Source of the DNA: Primulina eburnea
Taxonomy: Eukaryota; Streptophyta; Magnoliopsida; Lamiales; Gesneriaceae
DNA: 64,000 nucleotides
Reading direction: 5' to 3'
Assembly (NCBI RefSeq): GCF_022965805.1
Contig: NC_133104.1
Coordinates: 24,858,069 to 24,922,068, forward strand
Positions 31,070 to 43,349 of the stretch are shown here, piece after piece (the stretch's first letter is position 1; the number at the start of each line of letters is the position of its first letter). A program made the translations under genes and the position numbers. Under the pieces are notes generated by a model. That model saw only the letters and a program-made list of their open reading frames with translations. It had not been told where the DNA came from and did not search any database.

Positions 31070-32041
31070 TGATAGGATCGGTTATTGACTAAGGAGTGTT
31101 TAGAAGGGGGGGGTTGAATAAACACTTCTATAATTTAAAAGTTCTTTGAAAAAGATAGTTCAGTTTTATTACAAACTGAACTAAATATCCCGTCGGTCAA
31201 TAACAATCAGTTAAACTGAATAAGCAGTTGCGGAAAATAAACTGATTGAAAGATAGAATATCTAACTGAAAATGAAAGGCTGCAGTAAAGACAACACAAT
31301 ATGTTTCTGGATGTTCGGAGATTTGAATAACTCCTACGTCACCCCTTCTATCTCAAGGATAGGATATTCACTAAAAGACTTTGATCGAGTACAACACTTG
31401 TACAGAACCACTTCAGTTAGGACTTATCTATTGCCTAAACTGAAACTCTTAGTATAATACAATGATCTCTGTAAATAACTGAACTTTAGCACTTGTTGAA
31501 TTATCAATATTACAGAGTGCTAGTTTGCTCAACTTGTAGCCTTGATTGCTACGAATAAGTCTAATAAGAGTGAACTGAGATTTTGACAGAGTAATAGCAA
31601 GTTTGAAATTGATAGATCGTTGTTGTTCTTCAACTGCTCTTTTGTCATATTTATAGACTTGTCTTTCAACGGTAACTTTGAATTTATGTATCCGTTGATT
31701 GCTTCTTCAATATTCCTTTGGGCAATGTTCTCTTCATTGATTGTGATACCGCGTCTTAAATGCAATAGCCGAAACACATTGTTCTATGTTGTAGTGATCG
31801 AGGTGCGACTTTCCATATTCAGTTGCTGATATGATCTTTCCCGAGGTATCTTCAGTTGAGAGATTTTAATGTTTTCGGCTGAATGTTTTAACTGATCAGT
31901 TCTCAACTGATCAGTTTGTGTTAACTGATTTCAGTTGATAAGTCCAGCTGCCGAATCAGCTGCCGAATTTGCTTTCGCGTATTAGATGATTTAATCGATT
32001 GATTTATGTTTTTGTCAAACTCCAGAATTTAGTTTCCAACA
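31070..32041 (-). repeat. 5' LTR of S1 (972 bp)
   Basis: Minus strand starts TGTTGGAAAC at 32041 and ends at 31070 with CCTATCA. It contains palindromic AACTGATCAGTT words at 31889-31935 in U3. Open frames on the plus strand here are not supported as genes. Confidence 0.9.
31649..31656 (-). promoter_or_regulatory. TATA box of S1 LTR
   Basis: The minus strand reads CTATAAATATG, about 385 bp into the LTR. Confidence 0.7.
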
Positions 32042-32046
32042 ATATT

Positions 32047-33776
32047 ACTCAACTGACACAGAAGAATCAGAGATTCATTTGGTTAGATGAATGTGAAGCT
32101 AGTTTTCTAGAATTGAAGACGAGATTGACCACAACACTTGTGCTTACTATTCCATCAGGTACCGGAGGATTTGTAGTGTGTACAGATGCATCTGGTAAAG
32201 GTTTAGGTTGTGTTCTGATGCAACATGCAAGGGGATTTCTTATGCGTCTCGTCAATTGAAATCTCATGAAACTCGTTATCCTGTTCATAATCTTGAATTG
32301 GCCGCCATTGTGTTTGCTTTGAAGATTTGCTGTCATTACTTGTATGGAGAAAAGTTTGTTATCTATTCAGACTCTTATGGTTTGAAATATATCTTTTGTC
32401 AATCTGATTTGAATATGAGGCAACGCAGGTGGATGGATCTCCTGAAGGACTTTGATTGTGAGATTCAGTATCACCCTGGATCGGTGATTGTTACTGCGGA
32501 TTCCCTTAGTCATAAGGTGCATGATTTTGTTTTAGCTTCTGTTTGTGTCGCCAATGTACACGAGGATATATGTGCTTCTGGTTGGACTTTTTAATCTAAT
32601 TGGAATTATGTCACTGCTCAGCATTACAAATTGAGCCGAATTTGATATCTAAAATTCGAAAGGCCCAACGAAGTTATGCTCAGATCCAAAAGTCGAAAGA
32701 ACTTGCATCTGTGGGACATCAGTCTGGATTTCAGATTTCTTATGATGGTTCTTTACGACTTAATGGTCGGCTGGTAGTTCCTGATGATTTTGATTTGTAA
32801 TATGTCATTCTTCATGAAGCACATTGTTGTAAATACAGTATTCACCCTGGAGGTCGAAAGATGTATTTGACATTGAGACTTCAATTCTAGTGGAGACATA
32901 GGAAGAAGGACATCGCTGAATTTATTTCAAAATGCCTTGTATGCCAGCAACTGAAAGCCGAGAGAATGAAACCTGGAGGATTACTCCATAGTCTCGAAAT
33001 CCAAAAATGGAATTGAGAACATATTGCTATGGATTTTGTGACTCATTTACCTCGTTCGCCTAAGGGCTGCGATGATATTTGGGTTATTATTGACCGGCTT
33101 TCGAAATCTGCACATTTCATTCCGTATGAGCGGACTTATCCTTATAACAGAATGGCCCATTTATACATCGAGAATATTGTGAGACTGCACGGTGTGCTAG
33201 TCTCGATTGTATCAGATCGTGATCCCAGATTTGCTTTAAAATTCTGGGGTAGTTTCCAAGAAGCTATGGGTACGCGTTTGGCTATGAGTACTTCTTATCA
33301 TCCTCAAACTTATGGCCAGACTGAGCGTACAATTCAAACGTTAGAGGATATGCTACGTGCGATTGTGATGAATTTCAGAATGTGAAGGAAAGATGTTTTA
33401 CCATTGGTTGAATTTTCTCATAACAATTGCTTCCAAACGAGCATTGATACGACACCTTTTGAAGCCTTATACTGGAGACGATGTAGATCACCGTTATTCT
33501 GGGATGAAAGTGAAAGACAATTGACTGGACCTGAAATGATACAGGAAATGAATGATAAGGTTCAGTTGATTCGACAGCGGGTGAAAGCTGCTCAGGATCG
33601 TCAAACGAGTTATGCAAATAAACAAAGACGACCCTTAGAATTCCAGAAAGGTCATAAAGTATTTTTGAAAATATCTCATTTTAGAGGCACTGTTCGATTT
33701 GGCATGCGAGGGAAATTGTCTCCTCGATATGTTGGTCCATACGAGATCCTTGATCGAGTTGGGGATCTTGCCTATC
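32047..33776 (+). pseudogene. T1 RNase H-integrase, continuing after S1
   Basis: Picks up the T1 frame exactly where S1 interrupted it. RNase H (D of CTDASG near 32185) breaks at about 32225 by frameshift and continues in 32208-32594. Linker fragments run 32600-32800, with a TAA at 32798. The integrase zinc region at 32810-33010 contains a TAG and a TGA. The integrase core, 33029-33385, keeps D (MDF), D (SDRDP) and E (TYGQTE). A stop at 33383 is followed by 33404-33776. The frame is cut by T3 within the segment just before the chromodomain, so that domain lies beyond the window. Confidence 0.85.
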
Positions 33777-34322
33777 TATGGGGACCCGGACGCTAATTCA
33801 TTTCTTAAATCATCTTTGAGATTATATTGATCAATTAAATAAACTGGGTCAATTTTTTTTTTAAAATACATAAATGTACAAGTTGTTACAACATGTGATA
33901 ATCCCTCTTATTTAATCTACAAGATCAAGTGCGATATCTACAACCTGATCCAACATACAAACCTTGTCACAATACAATCGTAACAAACTATTGTTCATTA
34001 ACTATCTCAAGTATTGAACAACCAGCTCTACTTCTAGGCCCGGATCTCCACTCTAATCTTGATCTCCCATCCTCTTCTCGACCCTGAACATGTCCCACCC
34101 GTTGTCATGCACACCTACAAACACAACAACAGTCGGATAACTCCGGTGAGAATATAATTCTCAGTATAAAAAATATATACATGCATTTCATATAAGAATA
34201 TACAAAAGTAAAAACATTTATCTAACAACATGTATCATAATCTGATAAACATGAATCGATATAAACTGTAAATCAAACTCTTTGATTCTTAATCTTGACT
34301 CGACTTTTATCTAGGTATCCCG
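33777..34322 (-). repeat. T3 3' LTR, left part
   Basis: Matches 49177-49729 of the 5' LTR. It ends at the tcccg duplication of T4 (34318-34322). The CTGTTGTTGT-type hairpin lies near 34100-34145. Confidence 0.85.
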
Positions 34323-35943
34323 TGTGACACCCTGACCCGATACAATTAAAATACAGCGGAATTTAAAATTTTCTTTCAAACATGGAAGGAGTTTCAAAAT
34401 ACATTTTATAAAAGTGTTTACAAAATAACAACATGATCATTCCAATGACATAACAAAATACAAAATATCATTAGTGTGATCATGTTACAAAATGGTACAA
34501 AATAATCATCCTTCCAATCTTCGTATGCATATGACCCCCATCCACAGTCAACGTCCCGGTCCGTCGCTCTTATCTGCATCACATGAAAATAACTGAAATG
34601 AGAATAAATCTCAGCAAGTGGAACTCTTACATAGCAATGATACATAGTATACACTGTAAAACATGGCTTTTAAATCATAAATACCATCGACTCTGAAACA
34701 TGAATAACGTAGCAATAACTGTAGCAATAGCAATGGCAATAGATAGCAAAACGATGGTATTTCTCTTTTCTATGGTTGGATTGATATCAATAGTATCTGT
34801 GACTGTGGTTGCCAATATCCCATCGATATAAATCGATAACTGTGAGGGGATAAAAGCCTATGGTCGATGATCATCTAATTGCATGCAATGCTATGGCTAT
34901 GATTAATCAATCCAATAAAACATTTGAATTCTCAATAGCATTTAAGGCCGTCGTTTCGCAATCTCATAATATATCTTGTATTCCCTTTATAACAATGGTG
35001 AGACATACAATGCCTCCAATAGATAATCAATGAAACGAATACATAGCAATGGATCAATGGAAGGGAATAACGCTTTGAAACCTTTAAAACACAATACATA
35101 TAATATCATGTGAGCAAAAAGGATGAAATTCCACTTACAAACCAATAGAACACCTCCAACTATACTCTTGGTACACCACCTACAACAATAATCCATAAAT
35201 AACACCAATATCAAGACTAAATCCAAAAGTCCATGCTAAATAATCCATAGAACCATCAAAACATCAAATCCAAAATAACCCTTAACTCGAAACCTCATTA
35301 GAATAGCACCAAAAACTTACCTAAGCTTCCTTATACCACGGAGAACGATGATCTCAAGTCGGAAATCGAAACAAAGCCAAGAATCAAAGGTGGGAAGCAA
35401 TTGAAATGGATGAAAACCCTTGCCAAAAGAGAGAAAATCGGAAATGGAGGAAAGAAGATAAGGTAGGTATGGCCAACAACTCCCAAAAAGTCACTTAAAA
35501 ACTCGCCCATACTTACACCGCGGGTGCGGTCCCACAAGCACCGCGGGTGCGCTAAGCTCACGGCAACCAAAATAAATCCCATGCACGAACACCGCGGGTG
35601 CGGTGCTACAATTACCGCGGGTGCGGTCTCACCGCGGGTGCGGTCCTTGCACTGCCGCGGGTGCGGTGATGCCACGGCCCTCCAAAACCAAAATCATGAA
35701 TAGTACACCGCGGGGGCACTCATCTAAGAGCGCGGGTGCACTCTACTCACGGCAATGAACAGTAACAAAACAACTAAAAATCGATTCGAAACGCTGAAAC
35801 GAACAATCAACACCAACTAACACCTCAAATAAATAATAACCAATAATACTATAGCCCAAAACACAACTATAATCATCTAATCACAAAACCCAATTAACAC
35901 AATAAAGCTTAAACCGTACCGTACACCGGGCTCGGCTATTACA
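34323..35943 (-). repeat. 3' LTR of T4 (1621 bp)
   Basis: Plus strand reads TGTGACACCC...CTATTACA. It contains a GC word array (35517-35743). Paired open frames here and in the other LTR are duplicates of non-coding LTR sequence. Confidence 0.95.
35517..35743 (-). repeat. GC-rich word array in T4 3' LTR
   Basis: About eight ACCGCGGGTGCGGT-type words (plus strand) in three clusters, separated by spacers containing TTGCCGTGAGC on the sense strand. Copy in the 5' LTR at 41730-41956 differs by one base seen (CCGCGGG to CCACGGG). The TATA box is not clear; TTTTTAAG lies about 15 bp beyond. Confidence 0.9.
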
Positions 35944-35957
35944 ATCTCCCCTCCTTA
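35944..35957 (-). promoter_or_regulatory. Polypurine tract of T4
   Basis: The minus strand reads TAAGGAGGGGAGAT directly before the 3' LTR start. Confidence 0.85.
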
Positions 35958-35983
35958 GAGGAATTTCGTCCTCGAAATTGACG

Positions 35984-38900
35984 TCACGGCACGAACAACT
36001 CAGGATACCTCTCTCTCATCTCAATCTCTGGTTCCCACGTAGCCTCCTCAATCAAATGGTTCCTCCAAAGGACTTTAACGATGCCGATCTCTTTGTTCCT
36101 CAGAACTCTAACTGTGCGATCCAGAATCTGAATCGGAATCTCATGGTAAGTCAGACTCGGCGTCAAGTCCAATGGCTCATGGCGAAGAACATGGGAAGGA
36201 TCTGCAATATACTTCCTGAGCATCGATACGTGAAACACATTATGGACTCTGTCAAGATCGGGCGGTAGGGCTAATCTGTAGGCTCGGTCACCCACTCTGT
36301 CCAATATCTCGAATGGACCAATGAATCTAGGGCTCAACTTGCCCTTCTTGCCAAATCGCATCACACCCTTGAGAGGTGCTATCTTCAGAAAAACATGATC
36401 GCCAACCTCGAACTGCAAATGTCTACGACGAACGTCTGCATAGCTCTTCTGTCTGGACTGAGCAGTCTTCATCCTCTCTCTTATAACTGCAACAACATCG
36501 GCAGTCTGTTGGACCAACTCGGGACCCAACATCTTCCTCTCTCCAACCTCATCCCAAAACAAAGGAGATCTGCACTTCCTGCCATAAAGTGCCTCATACG
36601 GTGCCATGCCAATCGTCGCCTGGTAGCTATTGTTGTACGTGAATTCCACAAGAGGCAACTTGGAATCCCAGCTACCAGAATAGTCAATAGTACAAGCTCT
36701 GAGCATATCCTCCAGAATCTGAATGACTCTCTCCGACTGACCGTCGCTCTGAGGATGATAAGCTGTACTGAAAGCTAATCGAGAACCCATAGCTCTGTGC
36801 AAACTCTTCCAAAACTCTGAGGTAAATCTAGGGTCACGATCAGACACGATCGACACAGGAACTCCATGAAGTCTAACAATCTCTGCAATGTAATCCTCGG
36901 CATACTGAGACATCGAATACGTCGTCTTGACTGGGAGAAAGTGCGCTGACTTGGTCAATCTATCAACAATAACCCAAATGGAATTGAAACCCTTCTGCGT
37001 CCTGGGTAAACCAGTCACGAAATCCATAGTGATATGCTCCCACTTCCACTGAGGAATCGGCAAAGAAAGCAATGTCCCAGCAGGTCTCTGGTGCTCAATC
37101 TTTACCTGCTGACAAGTAAGGCACTGAGAAATGAACAAAGCAATATCTCTCTTCATACCTGGCCACCAGTAGAGTCGACGAAGATCCTGATACATCTTCG
37201 TACTGCCTGGATGAATCGAATAAGGTGCGGTATGAGCCTCTGTCAAGACGTCTCTACGAATATCGTCGCCAGAAGGAACACAAATGCGGCCTCTGAAAGT
37301 TACCAAATCATCACCATTCAGACTAAACTCTGAATTCCCTCTAGCCTCGGCTCTAGCTCTCAACTCTGCCAACTGAACATCAGTCGACTGCTCTCTACGG
37401 ATCCTGTCCGTCAATGTAGATCGAATGACCAACGCTGAAAAGCGAGCAATGGTCCCTGGAATCACCAGATCAATCTCCTCTCTCTGCAAATCCATCAACA
37501 ATGGTCTCTGAATCAAAGAACTCAATGAAGCACTCGACTTGCGGCTCAAAGCATCAGCCACAACATTCGCCTTCCCTGGGTGATAACTGATCGTCACATC
37601 GTAATCCTTGACAAGCTCTAACCACCTCCTCTGTCGCATATTGAGCTCTTTCTGCGAGAACAGATACTTCAAACTCTTGTGGTCTGTGAAGATCTCACAC
37701 TTTTCGCCATACAGATAATGTCTCCAAATCTTAAGGGCGAAAACCACAGCTGCAAGCTCCAAATCGTGCGTCGGATAATTCTTCTCATAATCCTTCAACT
37801 GGCGAGACGCATAGGCAATGACCTTACCTCGCTGCATCAACACTGCACCAAGGCCTCTCTTCGACGCATCGGTATAGACCACAAAATCCTCTGAACCACT
37901 GGGCAAAGAAAGAACAGGAGCTGTCGTCAATCTGTCCTTCAACTCCTGAAATGCACTCTGGCAATCGATAGACCACTCGAACTTCATAGTCTTCCTCGTC
38001 AGATTGGACAATGGCAGGGCAATCTTGGAGAAACCTGAAATGAAACGACGATAGTAACCCGCCAAACCGAGGAAACTGCGTACCTCAGAAACAGTGGTAG
38101 GAATAGGCCAACTCCGAATCGCCTCTATCTTCAACGGATCAACAGCAATGCCATCTCTCGAAACCACATGGCCTAGAAAAGAAATCTGATCTAGCCAAAA
38201 CTCACACTTCTTCAACTTGGCAAACAACCTCTTCTCTCGCAACAACTGAAGCACCACTCTGAGATGCTCTGCATGAAGCTCTCTGGATTTGGAATAGATC
38301 AGGATATCGTCGATGAAAACAATAACGAAGCTATCCAGATAAGGCTTGAACACACGGTTCATCAGATCCATGAAGACTGAAGGGGCATTGGTCAAACCAA
38401 AAGACATGACAAGAAACTCATAGTGACCGTACCTGGTCCGGAAAGCTGTCTTAGGGATATCAGACTCCCTAACCTTCAACTGATAGTAGCCAGACCGAAG
38501 ATCAATCTTCGAGAACACAGTAGCACCATGGAGCTGATCAAACAAATCATCTATCCGAGGCAACGGATACTTGTTCTTGACAGTTACTTTGTTAAGCTCC
38601 CTGTAGTCGATACACAGTCGCAAAGAACCATCCTTCTTCTTGGCAAATAGAACCGGAGCTCCCCAAGGCGAAGAACTCGGACGAATAAAGCCCTTGTCTA
38701 AAAGATCCTGCAACTGAGTCTTCAACTCCTTCATCTCGGTAGGGGCCATTCGGTACGGAGCCTTAGAAATAGGAACCGTACCTGGAGCTAAATCGATCAC
38801 AAACTCAACATCTCTATCCGGCGGCAAACCCGGAACATCATCCTCAAACACATCAGCAAACTCTCTCACCACATCAATATCATCTACATTCAACTTAATC

Positions 38901-40402
38901 AACCTATCAACATCCACAATAGAAGCAAAAAACCCATCGCAACCTCTACACAACAATCTCTCAGCCTCAAAGCAAGAAATAAAAGGAAGGACCAGCGAAG
39001 TACCTGTGCTGGCGAGCGCTCCTCCCTGGCCATCATCTGCAAAAGTCACCTTCTTAGCAACACAATCGATAACTGCACGGTAAGTCGAAAGCCAATCCAT
39101 GCCAAGAATAACATCGAAGGCAACCATAGGGATAACAATCAAATCAGCGAATACAACTCGCTCCTCAATACGAACAGGGCACGCAAAGACAATTGATGTC
39201 GGGCACAAGACATCCCCCGAAGGTAAAACAACATTAAGCTGAATGGGAAGAACAGAAGGAACTATACCCAAAGATCTCAAAAATAATTCAGACATAAAAG
39301 AATGAGTAGCACCAGTATCAATCAAAGTAGTAGCTACTCTGCCTGAAATCAAAATAGTACTAGAGATCAATGAAGAATCACGATTAATACCTTCCTTGGT
39401 CATCGCAAAGATACGACCCTGCACCTTCCCTTGGCTATCTCCCCTCGGGCAATTCCTAGCAACGTGACCCGCCGCGCCACAACGAAAACAAGTATGAGTG
39501 CCCAATCTGCACTCTCCTCGATGATGCTTACCACACTTTGGACACAGTGGCTTCTCGGGATCAAATGGAACTGGCGGTGGTCTGGAACTCGGCTCCATCT
39601 TGCCCTTGCCCTTGAAACGATCCCTGCCCCTCTGATTCGAACCCTGGCCTCTCTGAGCAATGGCCTGGTGCCTCTCTTGCCTCTCCCTGGCGATGTCCTT
39701 CTCGTCCTGCTCGGCCAACAGTGCCTTGGACACAATCTCCTTGAAAGTAACAGCTTTGGACATGTTGATATCACGACGAATCTCCGCTCTAAGGCCTCGA
39801 ATGAAATGAGCGCCCTTGTCCTTGTCGTTCGAAGCAATATACGGAGCAAATAGGCAACCCTCCTCGAACTTCAGAATATACTGGCCAACATCCAAGCTCC
39901 CCTGTCTAAGTTCCAAGAACTCCGTAACCTTCCTCGCTCGAAGTGCGTCGGGGAAATACTTGTCGTAGAACAAGTCAGTGAACTCTGACCACTTCAGTGT
40001 CGCAACATCAACTCCAACTTTCGTAGCATTCCACCAAATGTGGGCAGCCTTAACCAACATGAACACTGCACAGCTAATCCTGTCTTTGTCCTCATACTGG
40101 AGATGATCGAAGATAGCTTCAAGCGCCTTGACCCACTCGACAGCAACTAGAGGATCGGTGCTACCTGCGAATTCTGGTGGATCCATTCTCTTAAAAGAAG
40201 AAAAGACGGCATCAGTGCCAACAGCCTGAGCAACTTGACCTCTCACTTGGCCTCGACCCTGTCCTGCTCCTTGCAATCGGAGCAACTGTTGAATCTGATC
40301 GCTATGCACCTTAGCCTGCTCCTTAAGCAACTTGCCGAACTCGTCGACAACTCTCGAGGAAGAACTATCCTCACCCTCTGCCGCCTTACGCTTAGGAGGC
40401 AT
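35984..40402 (-). CDS. T4 gag-pol polyprotein, complete (1472 aa)
   Basis: One uninterrupted frame. Gag core about 80-240; cysteine-rich region with C287-x2-C290 and a CCHC knuckle at C305, C308, H313, C318; aspartic protease with D362-T-G; RT with KKKDGS near 590 and FIDD at 696-699. RNase H has D845, E882, D907 and D950. Integrase has a zinc finger H1057, H1064, C1094, C1097 and the catalytic triad D1127, D1188, E1224. The C-terminal 50 residues (about 1420-1470, ending YPELFVP) form a chromodomain-type module with W1456. The domain order and the chromodomain define a Tekay-clade chromovirus. Gag and pol share one frame, as usual in this clade. The start was chosen at the first ATG after the primer site, 117 bp upstream. 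Every catalytic residue I can check is present, so it may be competent for transposition. Confidence 0.95.
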   Translation of the reverse strand: MPPKRKAAEGEDSSSSRVVDEFGKLLKEQAKVHSDQIQQLLRLQGAGQGRGQVRGQVAQAVGTDAVFSSFKRMDPPEFAGSTDPLVAVEWVKALEAIFDHLQYEDKDRISCAVFMLVKAAHIWWNATKVGVDVATLKWSEFTDLFYDKYFPDALRARKVTEFLELRQGSLDVGQYILKFEEGCLFAPYIASNDKDKGAHFIRGLRAEIRRDINMSKAVTFKEIVSKALLAEQDEKDIARERQERHQAIAQRGQGSNQRGRDRFKGKGKMEPSSRPPPVPFDPEKPLCPKCGKHHRGECRLGTHTCFRCGAAGHVARNCPRGDSQGKVQGRIFAMTKEGINRDSSLISSTILISGRVATTLIDTGATHSFMSELFLRSLGIVPSVLPIQLNVVLPSGDVLCPTSIVFACPVRIEERVVFADLIVIPMVAFDVILGMDWLSTYRAVIDCVAKKVTFADDGQGGALASTGTSLVLPFISCFEAERLLCRGCDGFFASIVDVDRLIKLNVDDIDVVREFADVFEDDVPGLPPDRDVEFVIDLAPGTVPISKAPYRMAPTEMKELKTQLQDLLDKGFIRPSSSPWGAPVLFAKKKDGSLRLCIDYRELNKVTVKNKYPLPRIDDLFDQLHGATVFSKIDLRSGYYQLKVRESDIPKTAFRTRYGHYEFLVMSFGLTNAPSVFMDLMNRVFKPYLDSFVIVFIDDILIYSKSRELHAEHLRVVLQLLREKRLFAKLKKCEFWLDQISFLGHVVSRDGIAVDPLKIEAIRSWPIPTTVSEVRSFLGLAGYYRRFISGFSKIALPLSNLTRKTMKFEWSIDCQSAFQELKDRLTTAPVLSLPSGSEDFVVYTDASKRGLGAVLMQRGKVIAYASRQLKDYEKNYPTHDLELAAVVFALKIWRHYLYGEKCEIFTDHKSLKYLFSQKELNMRQRRWLELVKDYDVTISYHPGKANVVADALSRKSSASLSSLIQRPLLMDLQREEIDLVIPGTIARFSALVIRSTLTDRIRREQSTDVQLAELRARAEARGNSEFSLNGDDLVTFRGRICVPSGDDIRRDVLTEAHTAPYSIHPGSTKMYQDLRRLYWWPGMKRDIALFISQCLTCQQVKIEHQRPAGTLLSLPIPQWKWEHITMDFVTGLPRTQKGFNSIWVIVDRLTKSAHFLPVKTTYSMSQYAEDYIAEIVRLHGVPVSIVSDRDPRFTSEFWKSLHRAMGSRLAFSTAYHPQSDGQSERVIQILEDMLRACTIDYSGSWDSKLPLVEFTYNNSYQATIGMAPYEALYGRKCRSPLFWDEVGERKMLGPELVQQTADVVAVIRERMKTAQSRQKSYADVRRRHLQFEVGDHVFLKIAPLKGVMRFGKKGKLSPRFIGPFEILDRVGDRAYRLALPPDLDRVHNVFHVSMLRKYIADPSHVLRHEPLDLTPSLTYHEIPIQILDRTVRVLRNKEIGIVKVLWRNHLIEEATWEPEIEMRERYPELFVP

Positions 40403-40518
40403 ACTCTACAATTGCTCACAAGACACCAATCAATATATATAACAATGGATAGATGCAAGAAAACATACCCGGACAGTTGAAAGTAGACGAAGTCATATGT
40501 ATTGGTCCGAAGAACACC

Positions 40519-40530
40519 GCTCTGATACCA
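40519..40530 (-). promoter_or_regulatory. Primer-binding site, tRNA-Met (T4)
   Basis: The minus strand reads TGGTATCAGAGC, five bases from the 5' LTR border at 40536. Confidence 0.9.
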
Positions 40531-40535
40531 CTAAA

Positions 40536-42156
40536 TGTGACACCCTGACCCGATACAATTAAAATACAGCGGAATTTAAAATTTTCTTTCAAACATGGAA
40601 GGAGTTTCAAAATACATTTTATAAAAGTGTTTACAAAATAACAACATGATCATTCCAATGACATAACAAAATACAAAATATCATTAGTATGATCATGTTA
40701 CAAAATGGTACAAAATAATCATCCTTCCAATCTTCGTATGCATATGACCCCCATCCACAGTCAACGTCCCGGTCCGTCGCTCTTATCTGCATCACATGAA
40801 AATAACTGAAATGAGAATAAATCTCAGCAAGTGGAACTCTTACATAGCAATGATACATAGTATACACTGTAAAACATGGCTTTTAAATCATAAATACCAT
40901 CGACTCTGAAACATGAATAACGTAGCAATAACTGTAGCAATAGCAATGGCAATAGATAGCAAAACGATGGTATTTCTCTTTTCTATGGTTGGATTGATAT
41001 CAATAGTATCTGTGACTGTGGTTGCCAATATCCCATCGATATAAATCGATAACTGTGAGGGGATAAAAGCCTATGGTCGATGATCATCTAATTGCATGCA
41101 ATGCTATGGCTATGATTAATCAATCCAATAAAACATTTGAATTCTCAATAGCATTTAAGGCCGTCGTTTCGCAATCTCATAATATATCTTGTATTCCCTT
41201 TATAACAATGGTGAGACATACAATGCCTCCAATAGATAATCAATGAAACGAATACATAGCAATGGATCAATGGAAGGGAATAACGCTTTGAAACCTTTAA
41301 AACACAATACATATAATATCATGTGAGCAAAAAGGATGAAATTCCACTTACAAACCAATAGAACACCTCCAACTATACTCTTGGTACACCACCTACAACA
41401 ATAATCCATAAATAACACCAATATCAAGACTAAATCCAAAAGTCCATGCTAAATAATCCATAGAACCATCAAAACATCAAATCCAAAATAACCCTTAACT
41501 CGAAACATCATTAGAATCGCACCAAAAACTTACCTAAGCTTCCTTATACCACGGAGAACGATGATCTCAAGTCGGAAATCGAAACAAAGCCAAGAATCAA
41601 AGGTGGGAAGCAATTGAAATGGATGAAAACCCTTGCCAAAAGAGAGAAAATCGGAAATGGAGGAAAGAAGATAAGGTAGGTATGGCCAACAACTCCCAAA
41701 AAGTCACTTAAAAACTCGCCCATACTTACACCGCGGGTGCGGTCCCACAAGCACCGCGGGTGCGCTAAGCTCACGGCAACCAAAATAAATCCCATGCACG
41801 AACACCGCGGGTGCGGTGCTACAATTACCACGGGTGCGGTCTCACCGCGGGTGCGGTCCTTGCACTGCCGCGGGTGCGGTGATGCCACGGCCCTCCAAAA
41901 CCAAAATCATGAATAGTACACCGCGGGGGCACTCATCTAAGAGCGCGGGTGCACTCTACTCACGGCAATGAACAGTAACAAAACAACTAAAAATCGATTC
42001 GAAACGCTGAAACGAACAATCAACACCAACTAACACCTCAAATAAATAATAACCAATAATACTATAGCCCAAAACACAACTATAATCATCTAATCACAAA
42101 ACCCAATTAACACAATAAAGCTTAAACCGTACCGTACACCGGGCTCGGCTATTACA
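40536..42156 (-). repeat. 5' LTR of T4 (1621 bp)
   Basis: Partner of 34323-35943. Differences seen: one near 40688, two near 41507-41519 and one in the GC array near 41830. Confidence 0.95.
41730..41956 (-). repeat. GC-rich word array in T4 5' LTR
   Basis: Copy of the array at 35517-35743, in the promoter-active 5' LTR. Confidence 0.9.
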
Positions 42157-42180
42157 TCCCGGTTCCCGGACTTTGGTACA

Positions 42181-42234
42181 TTATATCGAATCTCTACAAT
42201 AGGAGTCGATCTAATCCTAAGCACATCGATATAA
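42181..42234 (-). repeat. Long inverted repeat (hairpin) in T3 LTR
   Basis: TTATATCGA (42181-42189) pairs perfectly with TCGATATAA (42226-42234) around a 36-nt loop holding an inner AGGA/TCCT stem. TTTGG and CCAAA just outside can extend the stem. In the 5' LTR copy (from 49741) the inner stem is AGGAG/CTCCT, one pair longer. Confidence 0.8.
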
Positions 42235-43048
42235 ACCAAAAATCCAGTGACTTGGCACTTCTGCCAAAGACTTGGCACCTCTGCCAAAGACTCTTTCTCG
42301 ATATCTATATTCTATTCTTTTCTTTTCTATAACTCAATAGAACAAGCATACACATTCAAAGAATACAAATGTATTAAAACAATAACACATAAGTATGTGG
42401 TTTTGATAAACTCAAGTTATCTCTTACTCGAGTTGTATCTCCCGGTTAACATTGATTTATACCTTTCTTTTTTCGGGGTTCGGCTTCGGTTCGTTCTTCT
42501 ATCGATTCTAAAATTGAATTCTCGACTTCAAATCCAATCTGGAATGACATGTTACTATCAACATACACTTCAAAACAAAACATCTCAATCTTATCAAATT
42601 CTGACGGCATAACGGCACAATCTCAAAATACCGGCAATACAGTCTCAATAGACATCAATCTCAACATATTATAATCAATCAACAAACACAATTCCAATAC
42701 CAAATCTGTATAATCTCAATCAAATATAATCTGAAAATCATAACAATTTCATACGGTATTCATTCTTTGCTCTGTTTTCAATTCTACGCTGGCTAATATC
42801 TCAAAAACATATCATAGTAATCAATATCTGATTTCTCCAGCATTTCAATTTTGAACCATGTAGGAACTGAGTAAAACTTACATGTTGTTGAAGCTATTGA
42901 TGAGAGGAGCACAGTACTGAACTCGGATCGAAAATCAGACGGTTGATCTTGCACAATCAAGTTTCTAAAATGAAAAGCATAAAAATTCTTCCATGGACTT
43001 GTCTCGTTCTTTCTTACTGAAGGTCTGAAAGAAAGAAAGAAGATTACA

Positions 43049-43055
43049 TATTATA
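43049..43055 (-). promoter_or_regulatory. TATA box of T3 LTR
   Basis: The minus strand reads TTATAATATG, 44 bp beyond the end of the word array. Confidence 0.55.
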
Positions 43056-43098
43056 ATGCATGGCAAGGCCATGTGGCTTATTCCTTAGTCTGCCCGTC

Positions 43099-43349
43099 TC
43101 GCGCATATGCGCGACCATCAACGGCGCATATGCGCGAGACATACTGTCTCGGCACATCAGAATTCTTCTGCTCGCGCATATGCGCGTCCCGTCCTCTCGC
43201 ATATGCGCGAGATCTACTGTCTCGGCATAAATCAAGTACACCAGCTCGCGCATATGTGCGTTCTCTCTCTGCGCATATGCGTGAGGTCTTCTGCCTCGGC
43301 ATTTGCTACTCGCGCATATGCGCGCCTCTTCTCGCGCATATGCGCGAGG
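43099..43349 (-). repeat. Word array in T3 LTR (GCGCATATGCGC type)
   Basis: About ten copies of the palindrome GCGCATATGCGC(GAG), in pairs, with spacers repeating TGCCGAGACAG on the sense strand. Same place in the LTR and same overall length as the CCGCACCCGCGG arrays, but a different word. Confidence 0.9.

Larger units (their letters stand above)
22026..32041 (-). mobile_element. S1: SIRE-like Ty1/copia element with accessory ORFs
   Basis: Minus-strand element of 10,016 bp flanked by a perfect 5-bp duplication atatt (22021-22025 and 32042-32046). Domain order gag, protease, integrase, RT, RNase H marks Ty1/copia. Its size, tRNA-Met primer site and extra ORFs after pol suggest the SIRE lineage. 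The 5' LTR (31070-32041) is complete, while the 3' LTR keeps only 219 bp. Between pol and the 3' LTR lie about 3.4 kb with one sense and two antisense ORFs. The hexamer AACTGA/TCAGTT recurs throughout. Confidence 0.9.
10142..33776 (+). mobile_element. T1: decayed Tekay-type element, host of nested insertions
   Basis: Plus-strand Ty3/gypsy element. Its 5' LTR is split by T2 (10142-11408 and 19091-19397). An initiator tRNA-Met primer site lies at 19403, and gag-protease-RT runs from 19610 to 22025. After the copia S1, RNase H and integrase run from 32047 until T3 interrupts at 33777. The rest of integrase, the chromodomain and the 3' LTR must lie right of the window. The reading frame is continuous across S1 once its 5-bp duplication is discounted, proving the nesting order. 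Confidence 0.85.
34323..42156 (-). mobile_element. T4: intact, young Tekay chromovirus
   Basis: 7,834 bp, flanked by perfect 5-bp duplications tcccg (34318-34322 and 42157-42161). LTRs 34323-35943 and 40536-42156 are both 1621 bp with about four substitutions visible by eye and no indels. A primer site, a purine tract and a single long gag-pol ORF are all present. It inserted in the 3' LTR of T3. This is the youngest and only potentially autonomous element in the window. Confidence 0.95.

Noticed and set aside
34418..35226. Paired identical open frames in both T4 LTRs (also 40631-41439) and in T2 LTRs (11646-11885 and 17243-17482)
   Set aside because: Identity follows from LTR duplication, not from coding constraint; the frames lack domains.
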